NCBI GenBank assembly: GCA_045587185.1
Contig: JAZNBS010000022.1
Coordinates: forward strand, 1 to 49,037
From: UMGS172 sp045587185
Lineage (GTDB): Bacteria > Bacillota > Clostridia > Oscillospirales > Acutalibacteraceae
DNA: 49,037 bases
Direction: 5' to 3'
Shown: positions 8,117-14,270 of the stretch, piece by piece
Numbering within the stretch: position 1 is the stretch's first letter
Layout: every line of letters starts with the position of its first letter
Program-made: the position numbers and the translations under genes
The notes under the pieces: generated by a model
Seen by the model: the letters and a program-made list of their open reading frames with translations, nothing else
Database searches by the model: none
Told to the model about the DNA's origin: nothing

Positions 8117-8194
8117 ATGTATGATATTATTTTAAGCAATTTTGAAGACTTTATAATGCTAAAAGCAACTCTTAAAAAGTACAGCGCGCAATAG
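8117..8194 (+). CDS. Doubtful 25-aa ORF after the SDR
   Basis: ATG 8117 opens 25 codons (MYDIILSNFEDFIMLKATLK and a short end) between the SDR and the terminator. No ribosome binding site is visible and I recognise no family. It may be the residue of a deleted gene or chance. Confidence 0.15.
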   Translation: MYDIILSNFEDFIMLKATLKKYSAQ

Positions 8195-8225
8195 ATTTTG
8201 CATAAAACTGTATCCTATGTATTGA

Positions 8226-8265
8226 AAAAGACGCACTTTTATCCGTAGATAAAAGTGCGTCTTTT
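8226..8265. terminator. Bidirectional terminator between convergent operons
   Basis: A 17-bp perfect stem (8226-8242 with 8249-8265), AAAAGACGCACTTTTAT on the left arm, 6-nt loop. The arms themselves supply A- and T-tracts, so it can end both the rightward sugar-acid operon and the leftward aldo/keto reductase operon. Confidence 0.85.
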
Positions 8266-8295
8266 GTTTGTTTGCTTTAAGAGAATAATGCAACC

Positions 8296-9294
8296 CTACC
8301 CCAAGGCAATTTCATCAATGGACCGCAATTCCTCGTCGCTGAATGTTGCGGAGCCGTTCGCTTTGATGTTATCAAGTATTTGTTGTGGTTTTGATGCACC
8401 GACGAGAACACTTGTGACAGCAGGGGAATGCAACACCCATTTCAGTGCCATTTCGGCCAAAGATTCTCCTCTTGCATTCGCAATTTCATCCAAAGCGCGA
8501 ATCTTTTGCAACCTTTCTGTGGTCAGGGATGATTCTTTAAGGAAAATACCGCTACGCTTCACGCGGCTGTCGGCAGGTATATCCTTAAGGTATCGGTCAG
8601 TAAGCAGACCTTGCTCCAAGGGACTGAAAACGATAACACCTTTCTTCTCCTCCAGCGCGGCATTGAGAAGACCGTTTTTCTCAACGGTGCGGTTAAATAT
8701 TGAGTACTTGTTCTGGTTGATTATAAACGGACAACGCATCTCACGAAGTATTGCCGCGGCCTTTTTCATTGTTTCGCCGTCATAATTTGAAAGACCTACA
8801 TACAGGGCTTTGCCACTTTTGACTGCCGAGTCAAGTGCGCCCATAGTTTCTTCCAACGGAGTATTGGGGTCGGGTCGGTGGTGATAAAAAATATCGACAT
8901 AATCAACACCCATTCGTTTAAGGCTTTGGTCAAGGCTCGAAAGCAGATATTTCCGACTGCCAAAGTCACCGTAAGGCCCGTCCCACATAAAGTAGCCTGC
9001 CTTGGTGCTGATTACCATTTCGTCACGGTAGGCCAAAAGGTCGTTGTGAAGTATTTTGCCGAAGTTTTTCTCGGCACTGCCCGAAAATGGCTGACCGTAA
9101 TTATTTGCAAGGTCAAAATGCGTGATGCCGTTGTCAAACGCTGTGAAAAGTAACCGACGCATATTTTCAAAGTCGTCATTGTCACCGAAGTTGTGCCACA
9201 GTCCCAACGATACGCGAGGCAGTTTTAGACCGCTTTCACCGCATTTTTGGTAATTCATTTCAGAGTAACGGGTTGGCGATGCGTTGTAATCCAT
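8296..9294 (-). CDS. Aldo/keto reductase, YghZ (AKR14) type
   Basis: NADPH-dependent reductase of small aldehydes, possibly L-glyceraldehyde-3-phosphate or methylglyoxal as for E. coli YghZ. It is 332 aa with the YghZ-style N-terminus MNYQKCGESGLKLPRVSLGL, catalytic Asp and Tyr in FDLANNYG, Lys in VISTKAGYFM and His in IFYHHRPDPNTP; the C-terminal NADP-binding part has VLVGASKPQQILDN. It is the third gene of the XRE-phosphatase-reductase operon, 18 nt after the phosphatase stop. Physiological substrate unknown. Confidence 0.9.
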   Translation of the reverse strand: MDYNASPTRYSEMNYQKCGESGLKLPRVSLGLWHNFGDNDDFENMRRLLFTAFDNGITHFDLANNYGQPFSGSAEKNFGKILHNDLLAYRDEMVISTKAGYFMWDGPYGDFGSRKYLLSSLDQSLKRMGVDYVDIFYHHRPDPNTPLEETMGALDSAVKSGKALYVGLSNYDGETMKKAAAILREMRCPFIINQNKYSIFNRTVEKNGLLNAALEEKKGVIVFSPLEQGLLTDRYLKDIPADSRVKRSGIFLKESSLTTERLQKIRALDEIANARGESLAEMALKWVLHSPAVTSVLVGASKPQQILDNIKANGSATFSDEELRSIDEIALG

Positions 9295-9312
9295 TACACA
9301 AAACCTCCAAAA

Positions 9313-10026
9313 TCAGTTAAGATAAAATTCCTTCAGGTCGTCAAGGCGTAAAAGGGCAGGGGGATTGCCGTAAGGTACGCCAACATCAATATCTATCCAT
9401 GTTTTTGTACGCAGTATTTTGCCTTTCATTTGATGGTCATAACTCATTGTCGGAGTGTGGCCGAAAACAGTGATTACATCATCAAAATATTCATCGTCAA
9501 TTTTAGGCCATGCCCAGATAAAATCGTCGGCACTGTACTCGGAAAGTTTCTTCTCAGGCGTAAAATTATCAAGCCCCGAATGGCACAGAAGAAAATCCCG
9601 CCCTCCCACACTGACCGTTTCGTAAAGCGGCGCGTCGTGCAGGTAATCAAGAATATCGGCCACCGTTTCGGGGTCGCGCTGCAACAACTCACGCAAGGAT
9701 TTCAATGTAACATCTCCGCCGTTTTGCGTGTAGTTCATCAGAAGTTCCATTTTGCTTTGGTCAAGACCTTTAACAGAGTCTTCGGTTATCTCGTCAAAAA
9801 CGAACTCACAACTCACAAGCATTGCCTCGTGATTGCCGAGTATTAACTGGACATTTGGCTGTTCCAGTAACCACAACAAAATCTCAACTCCGCCGTCATT
9901 CTCACGGTCAATAACATCGCCCAAAATATACAGCCAGTCGCGGTCGCTGAAATTCACGCTTTTCAGTAAGTCTTTCAATTTACAAAGTTCCAACCCGTGC
10001 AGGTCAGAGGTCACATAGACAGCCAT
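9313..10026 (-). CDS. Calcineurin-like metallophosphatase (PrpA/ApaH-like)
   Basis: Protein phosphatase or diadenosine-polyphosphatase-like enzyme, 237 aa. The di-metal motifs are in order: TSDLHG (residues 4-9), LGDVIDREND, LGNHEAM, and later LCHSGLD and VFGHTPT. The chosen ATG at 10026 has AAAGGCGG 5 nt upstream; an in-frame ATG 17 codons earlier lacks one. It lies 19 nt after the XRE regulator and 18 nt before the reductase, so it is co-transcribed with both. Whether the substrate is phospho-Ser/Thr or a nucleotide cannot be told. Confidence 0.85.
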   Translation of the reverse strand: MAVYVTSDLHGLELCKLKDLLKSVNFSDRDWLYILGDVIDRENDGGVEILLWLLEQPNVQLILGNHEAMLVSCEFVFDEITEDSVKGLDQSKMELLMNYTQNGGDVTLKSLRELLQRDPETVADILDYLHDAPLYETVSVGGRDFLLCHSGLDNFTPEKKLSEYSADDFIWAWPKIDDEYFDDVITVFGHTPTMSYDHQMKGKILRTKTWIDIDVGVPYGNPPALLRLDDLKEFYLN

Positions 10027-10045
10027 AAATCCGCCTTTCTTAAAA

Positions 10046-10600
10046 TCAAAGTTTCTTGAGCAGTTCGGTCTCGGCAAGTGCTATTATATCACTATACTTG
10101 TCAGCAATATGGTGCGGAAGTCGTTTCCTCTCCTTGCCAAGGGCATTCAAATTTGCATAAATAACACTGACGGTGCCGTTGCAGATATCACGGTATTCAT
10201 CACCGTCAAGTTGAAATGTGAAGAGGTTGCTTCTCGCTGCAGTGTCACAAAGTGAACGGGCCATGCGGTAACTTTCAACACGGGACACGCGGCACAAAAG
10301 GTCGTAGACTTGGTTGTTGTGCTCTTTGGAAATTTTCAAAATACTGTCAAGCGCAGCGGCTTCGGGCTCGATTTCATAAACTATCGGGTTTTTGATGGTG
10401 CTTTTGCCCAACAGATAATCACAACTTACCGAGTAATACTCTGATAGTCTTAACAAAAAATCAAGTCCGCATTCACGGATTCCGTTTTCATAATGAGATA
10501 GAAGGGCAGGTGAGATACCCAACTCATCAGCCGCTTTTTTCTGAGATATACCCTTGGAACGGCGCAGTTCAGATAAAATTTTCGGGAATTCACAAAGCAT
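10046..10600 (-). CDS. XRE-family transcriptional regulator
   Basis: An N-terminal Cro/C1-type helix-turn-helix covers about residues 7-62 (LSELRRSKGISQKKAADELG, then ISPALLSHYENG), followed by a C-terminal domain of about 110 residues that I do not recognise, probably for dimerisation or ligand sensing. It is first in a three-gene leftward operon and divergent from a histidine phosphatase gene. The 200-bp intergenic region holds two palindromes that are plausible operators, so autoregulation is likely. Confidence 0.9.
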   Translation of the reverse strand: MLCEFPKILSELRRSKGISQKKAADELGISPALLSHYENGIRECGLDFLLRLSEYYSVSCDYLLGKSTIKNPIVYEIEPEAAALDSILKISKEHNNQVYDLLCRVSRVESYRMARSLCDTAARSNLFTFQLDGDEYRDICNGTVSVIYANLNALGKERKRLPHHIADKYSDIIALAETELLKKL

Positions 10601-10645
10601 TTGTAAAACCTCTCTTGAAAATATATATAGATTATATTATAATAA

Positions 10646-10657
10646 TTACAGCTGTAA
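10646..10657. promoter_or_regulatory. 12-bp palindrome in the predicted promoter of the XRE operon
   Basis: TTACAGCTGTAA is a perfect palindrome. It lies inside the spacer between a possible -35 TTGTTA and -10 TATAAT of the leftward XRE gene, where a bound repressor would block polymerase. Candidate operator; prediction only. Confidence 0.4.
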
Positions 10658-10691
10658 CAATTTGTAATGGAAGACTATTATACTACAAACA

Positions 10692-10728
10692 ATACTATTT
10701 GTATAGGGGAATAATATACAAATAGTAT
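10692..10728. promoter_or_regulatory. 14-bp inverted repeat in the divergent promoter region
   Basis: ATACTATTTGTATA (10692-10705) is repeated in reverse complement at 10715-10728, with a 9-bp spacer. It overlaps a possible rightward promoter (TTGTAT, 18 bp, TAGTAT). The two half sites have centres 23 bp apart, so a dimer or tetramer of the XRE protein could bind. An RNA hairpin is less likely because no gene end is nearby. Confidence 0.45.
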
Positions 10729-10799
10729 AGCAACTTTTTGGCAATTTCTCAAAAAAATATCCTATTAGTACACTTATATAAGCGTTTTGGAGGCGTTTT

Positions 10800-11429
10800 A
10801 TGAAAACATACAGAATACATTTCATCCGCCACGGATTGACCGACGGAAACTCAGACGGCAGATATATCGGTGTTACTGACCTTCCGCTTTCAGACAGCAG
10901 TATCGACGAATTGGAGTCCATAAGGGTCAAGGGTCAACTGCCTGATGCGGGTCTTGTGTTCACAAGTCCTTTAAAAAGGTGCCTTGAGACTTGTGAGGTC
11001 CTTTTCCCTGATGTTGAGCCTATTAAGGTGTCAGAACTCCGTGAGTTTGACTTTGGTGACTTTGAGAATAAAACTGCAACAGAGATTGAAAATGACCCTC
11101 AGTATATCGAGTGGATATCAGGTCGTGCCTGCCCTCCCAACGGCGAGGATTCTCAGGAGTTTGTTAAGCGTATTGCTTTGGGCCTTAATATCATGGTGCG
11201 CAAAATGATGGAGTTAGAAATATTTGAGGCAGTGGCAGTTATGCACGGCGGTGTTATGATGACGCTCTTTTCAACCTGCGCTTTACCGCAACGCAGGGCT
11301 ATTGAGTGGTCAAGTCCTGTCGGCGGAGGTTACACTGCGCTTATCACACCGTCGCTCTACGGCCGAAGCGGAGTTATTGAGATAATTGATACTGTCCCAT
11401 CCTCGGCCTCACCTACAGAGGAAGAATAA
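10800..11429 (+). CDS. Histidine phosphatase family protein (phosphoglycerate mutase-like)
   Basis: Phosphatase of the CobC/GpmB superfamily, 209 aa. The catalytic histidine is in IRHGLTDGN (near residue 11), the acid in LREFDFGDFEN and the second histidine in AVMHGGVMM. GGAGG precedes the ATG by 8 nt. It diverges from the XRE operon and probably responds to the same operators. Members act on alpha-ribazole phosphate, sugar phosphates and phosphoglycerate; the substrate here is open. Confidence 0.85.
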   Translation: MKTYRIHFIRHGLTDGNSDGRYIGVTDLPLSDSSIDELESIRVKGQLPDAGLVFTSPLKRCLETCEVLFPDVEPIKVSELREFDFGDFENKTATEIENDPQYIEWISGRACPPNGEDSQEFVKRIALGLNIMVRKMMELEIFEAVAVMHGGVMMTLFSTCALPQRRAIEWSSPVGGGYTALITPSLYGRSGVIEIIDTVPSSASPTEEE

Positions 11430-11512
11430 TATATAAATTCTAAGCTTGAAAAAGTCGGTCGAAAAACGATTTTCAACAGATTATAACTTCCAACATAAGA
11501 AAGAATAAGGAT

Positions 11513-11601
11513 AAAACAAAAGATTCCTCACCAAATTCGGGATAGCAGGCTTTGTTACCGAGCACTGTTGTTCCGATTGAATGTGGGGAATCTTTTGTTT
11601 T
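11513..11601. terminator. Long-stem bidirectional terminator with structured 51-nt loop
   Basis: A 19-bp stem (11513-11531 with 11583-11601, one G-T pair) closes a 51-nt loop that holds further self-complementary pieces (TTCGGGA and TTCCGAT). T-rich tracts follow on both strands (CTTTTGTTTTT rightward, CTTTTGTTTTA leftward). It lies between the convergent histidine phosphatase and ABC transporter genes and could end both. The large loop is unusual and may be a small RNA or an inserted repeat element. Confidence 0.6.
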
Positions 11602-11616
11602 TATAATTTTTAGGAT

Positions 11617-12369
11617 TTATTTATTATATGATGCAAGAAAGGCTTTGAGTCGGTCGGTTTTGGGATTGCCAAAGACCTCGTCGGGTGTGCCTTGTTCGGC
11701 AATCACCCCGCCGTCCATAAATATCACCCTGTCCGAAACATCTTTGGCAAAACTCATTTCATGGGTGACGACCACCATTGTCATATGACCGTCAGCAAGA
11801 GAGCGAATGACCTTCAAGACCTCTCCCGTAAGTTCAGGGTCAAGCGCCGAGGTCGGCTCGTCAAAGCAGAGTATTTCGGGGTCAAGCGCCAGAGCGCGTG
11901 CAATGGCAACACGCTGTTGCTGACCGCCGGAAAGTTGGCAAGGGTAACTTTCCGCCTTGTCTGAAAGTCCGACTTCGGCAAGCAGTTCGATTGCCTTTGC
12001 TTTTATGTTTTCGGGGGTATCCTTTTTCAAGAGGGTGGGAGCAAGCGTGATATTTTCAAGCACAGTGTACTGCGGAAAAAGGTTGAACGATTGAAAAACA
12101 AGTCCGAAATGCAGTCTTCTTTCGCGTAATTCTGTATCTGAACGTTTGGTCTTGCGGTCACCGTCAAAAATAACGGTATCGTTTACGGTGATGGTGCCTC
12201 TATCGGCAAATTCAAGTGAGTTCAGACAACGCAAAAGAGTGGTTTTACCCGAACCTGAAGAACCGATGATGGACAAAACCTGACCCTTTTCGAGTGAAAA
12301 ATCGATACCTTTTAAGACCTCGGTCTTACCAAAGGATTTATATATATTTTTAACTTCCAAAACTGCCAT
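11617..12369 (-). CDS. Polar amino acid ABC transporter, ATP-binding protein (GlnQ type)
   Basis: ATPase of an importer for polar amino acids. The 250-aa protein has Walker A GSSGSGKTT, the Q-loop VFQSFNLFPQYTVLEN, signature LSGGQQQRVAIARAL and Walker B CFDEPTSALDPEL, followed by the switch histidine in VVVTHEM. It is the last gene of a leftward operon (binding protein, permease, ATPase) and starts 11 nt after the permease stop. Glutamine, cystine, arginine or others remain possible. Confidence 0.93.
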   Translation of the reverse strand: MAVLEVKNIYKSFGKTEVLKGIDFSLEKGQVLSIIGSSGSGKTTLLRCLNSLEFADRGTITVNDTVIFDGDRKTKRSDTELRERRLHFGLVFQSFNLFPQYTVLENITLAPTLLKKDTPENIKAKAIELLAEVGLSDKAESYPCQLSGGQQQRVAIARALALDPEILCFDEPTSALDPELTGEVLKVIRSLADGHMTMVVVTHEMSFAKDVSDRVIFMDGGVIAEQGTPDEVFGNPKTDRLKAFLASYNK

Positions 12370-12380
12370 TTTCCGTCACC

Positions 12381-13109
12381 TCAATCCTTAAAATAACTGA
12401 GTTTCTTTTCCATTCTGCCTAACACAATGGTAAGAAGACCGACGAACAGCAGATAGAATATACCCGTGTAGAACAATGGCCATATGAGCGCCTTGGTTGC
12501 GGCGAGTTCCTTTGCCTGCTTGATGATTTCAGGAATCATAATACAGTTGGCAAGCGCAGTGTCCTTAATGAGGGTGATTATCTCGTTGGACATCGGCGGA
12601 ACAATGCGCTTTATGACCTGTTTCAAAACGATTTTTTTAAAGACCTGTGATTTTGACAGACCTAAAACATAACCTGCCTCATACTGCCCCTTGGAAATAC
12701 TCTCAATTCCTCCGCGGTAGATTTCGGAAAAATAGCAAGCATAGTTGAGCGCAAAGGCAATAAATACCGCAAAAAGGCCACCTGCATTGGTCAGCAAAAG
12801 CTGTAACAGACTACCATCGTTCGGGATTTCAAAATTTCTTAATATGTAGCGGTCAATTTGGCTGAATATGGGGTTGCCGAACAAAAGACCCGGAACGTAG
12901 TAGATTATGAAAATTTGCAACATCAACGGGATTCCGCGAATAATCCACACAAATGTTTTGGCGACATATTTCACGGGTCTGAATCTGCTCATTGAACAGA
13001 ACGCTATAGGTAACCCTAACGGCACAGCGCAGATAAGTGTCACTGCAAATATCAGCAATGACACAGCAAATCCGTTGGCAAGAAAGAGTGTTATTTCAGC
13101 AAAAGTCAT
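12381..13109 (-). CDS. Polar amino acid ABC transporter, permease
   Basis: Inner-membrane subunit of the His/Glu/Gln/Arg/opine permease family, 242 aa, with about five transmembrane segments and the EAA loop GGIESISKGQYEAGYVLGLS that contacts the ATPase. The start is ATG 13109 with GGAG 8 nt upstream; an earlier in-frame start at 13178 would overlap the intergenic hairpin. Only one permease gene is present, so the channel is expected to be a homodimer. Confidence 0.92.
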   Translation of the reverse strand: MTFAEITLFLANGFAVSLLIFAVTLICAVPLGLPIAFCSMSRFRPVKYVAKTFVWIIRGIPLMLQIFIIYYVPGLLFGNPIFSQIDRYILRNFEIPNDGSLLQLLLTNAGGLFAVFIAFALNYACYFSEIYRGGIESISKGQYEAGYVLGLSKSQVFKKIVLKQVIKRIVPPMSNEIITLIKDTALANCIMIPEIIKQAKELAATKALIWPLFYTGIFYLLFVGLLTIVLGRMEKKLSYFKD

Positions 13110-13149
13110 TTTATTTACTCCAAATAAAAACGGTCTATACAACACGATT

Positions 13150-13175
13150 GCTGACGGGATGAAAATCCCGTCAGC
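13150..13175. terminator. Intercistronic hairpin between binding protein and permease genes
   Basis: GCTGACGGGAT and ATCCCGTCAGC form an 11-bp stem with a GAAA tetraloop. No T-run follows, so it likely protects the upstream mRNA end or partly stops transcription, letting the binding protein be made in excess over the membrane parts. Confidence 0.6.
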
Positions 13176-13208
13176 CAAAGGTTTAAAAGTCTTAAATTTT
13201 TATCGAAA

Positions 13209-14033
13209 TTATTCCTTAACGGTTTTCTGATCCGAAAAATCCTTGATAGCGGTGTTGGCACACTTGGGATATGCCTTGATAAGAGCGTCAATAGTGCCGT
13301 CCTGACCACACTTTTCAAGTTGCTCGTTTACCTTCTTGGTCAACTCGCTACCCTTTTTGAAACCGATTGCATAGAACTCAACATCGCTGGAAAGACCTTC
13401 AACGATAGTGAGGTTTGCATAGTCACCCTGACCGCAGTAACTCTTGGCAAGTTGCTCGTCAACAACTGCAAAGTCTGCAGTGCTTGCATTTACTTCCATA
13501 AGACCGTCCGTCTGCTTAATGACTCCCTTGTAGGAGATGCCTTCAAAGGCCTTTGCATATGATTCGCCGGCAGAACCGCTCTCAGCAACGGCAATCTTGC
13601 CCTTAAGGTCTTCAGCCTTGGAAATGTTGGTGCCGTTCTTTATAACTACAACCTGACGGTTTTCCATATAGTTGTAAGAGAAATCAACCTTGTCAGAACG
13701 GAGGATACCGTCATCATCAGCGGTGTTGCAGGTGAAACCGTTCCATACACAGTCGATAACACCTGAGTTAAGGTCTGTATATTTATTGTTCCAGTCAATC
13801 TCCTTGAAGATGACGTCATAACCGAGATTTCCGAAAACCTTTTTCGCAAGGTCGGTATCATAACCGATAAGTTTGCCCTCGGCATCAAGATAATTCATGG
13901 GCTCATAAATGGTGTAACCGACAACAACTGTAGGCTTTTTGTCGTCCTTAGCGTCATCACCGCACGCAGAGAAGCAGAACATACACATAAGTAACGCGAG
14001 CATAAGGCTCAAAAGTTTGATTGAGTTTTTCAT
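13209..14033 (-). CDS. Amino acid ABC transporter substrate-binding lipoprotein
   Basis: Extracellular solute-binding protein of family 3, 274 aa. A lipoprotein signal peptide ends in the lipobox CFSAC with Cys24 as the lipid-modified residue. The mature part has YTIYEPMNYLDAEGKLIGYD and GVIDCVWNGFTCN, which are binding-lobe signatures of polar amino acid receptors. It is the first gene of the importer operon behind a consensus promoter. Ligand not readable. Confidence 0.92.
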   Translation of the reverse strand: MKNSIKLLSLMLALLMCMFCFSACGDDAKDDKKPTVVVGYTIYEPMNYLDAEGKLIGYDTDLAKKVFGNLGYDVIFKEIDWNNKYTDLNSGVIDCVWNGFTCNTADDDGILRSDKVDFSYNYMENRQVVVIKNGTNISKAEDLKGKIAVAESGSAGESYAKAFEGISYKGVIKQTDGLMEVNASTADFAVVDEQLAKSYCGQGDYANLTIVEGLSSDVEFYAIGFKKGSELTKKVNEQLEKCGQDGTIDALIKAYPKCANTAIKDFSDQKTVKE

Positions 14034-14088
14034 AAATTTACCCTCTTTTGAAAAAAATTACAGCGTCAAAACGCTTTAGTGTGCTAAC

Positions 14089-14117
14089 ATATTACCACAA
14101 TAATATACAAATGTCAA
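14089..14117 (-). promoter_or_regulatory. Sigma-A promoter of the amino acid importer operon
   Basis: On the minus strand -35 TTGACA (14112-14117) and -10 TAATAT (14089-14094) are spaced by 17 bp, close to consensus. The leader to the ATG is about 50 nt and contains only a short AGCGT/ACGCT stem. Confidence 0.8.
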
Positions 14118-14178
14118 GGCTTTTATAGAAAAAGTATTGAAAATGGGGAAAATAATGCCGACAGGGATATTCTGTCGT

Positions 14179-14192
14179 CGAAAAAATGTTCC
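14179..14192 (+). promoter_or_regulatory. Degenerate LexA (SOS) box upstream of uvrA
   Basis: CGAAAAAATGTTCC matches 12 of 14 positions of the Firmicutes LexA site as written CGAACAAATGTTCG. It ends 8 bp before the -35 of the uvrA promoter. uvrA is a classic SOS gene, but two mismatches in the conserved arms make binding uncertain. Confidence 0.35.
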
Positions 14193-14200
14193 TAAAATTG

Positions 14201-14229
14201 TTTACATTTAAAATAAAATATTGTAAAAT
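14201..14229 (+). promoter_or_regulatory. Predicted promoter of uvrA
   Basis: -35 TTTACA (14201-14206), 17-bp spacer, -10 TAAAAT (14224-14229), giving a leader of about 35 nt to the uvrA start. Confidence 0.65.
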
Positions 14230-14270
14230 AATATAGAATAGATGTTTATTGATTTTTGCAGGAGTTTAAA

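Noticed and set aside
8255..8785. 176-codon plus frame opposite the aldo/keto reductase
   Set aside because: The minus strand encodes an intact aldo/keto reductase with catalytic residues; the plus frame begins in the terminator.
14034..14088. Attenuator in the leader of the amino acid importer
   Set aside because: Only a 5-bp stem (AGCGT/ACGCT) precedes a T-run; too weak to call.
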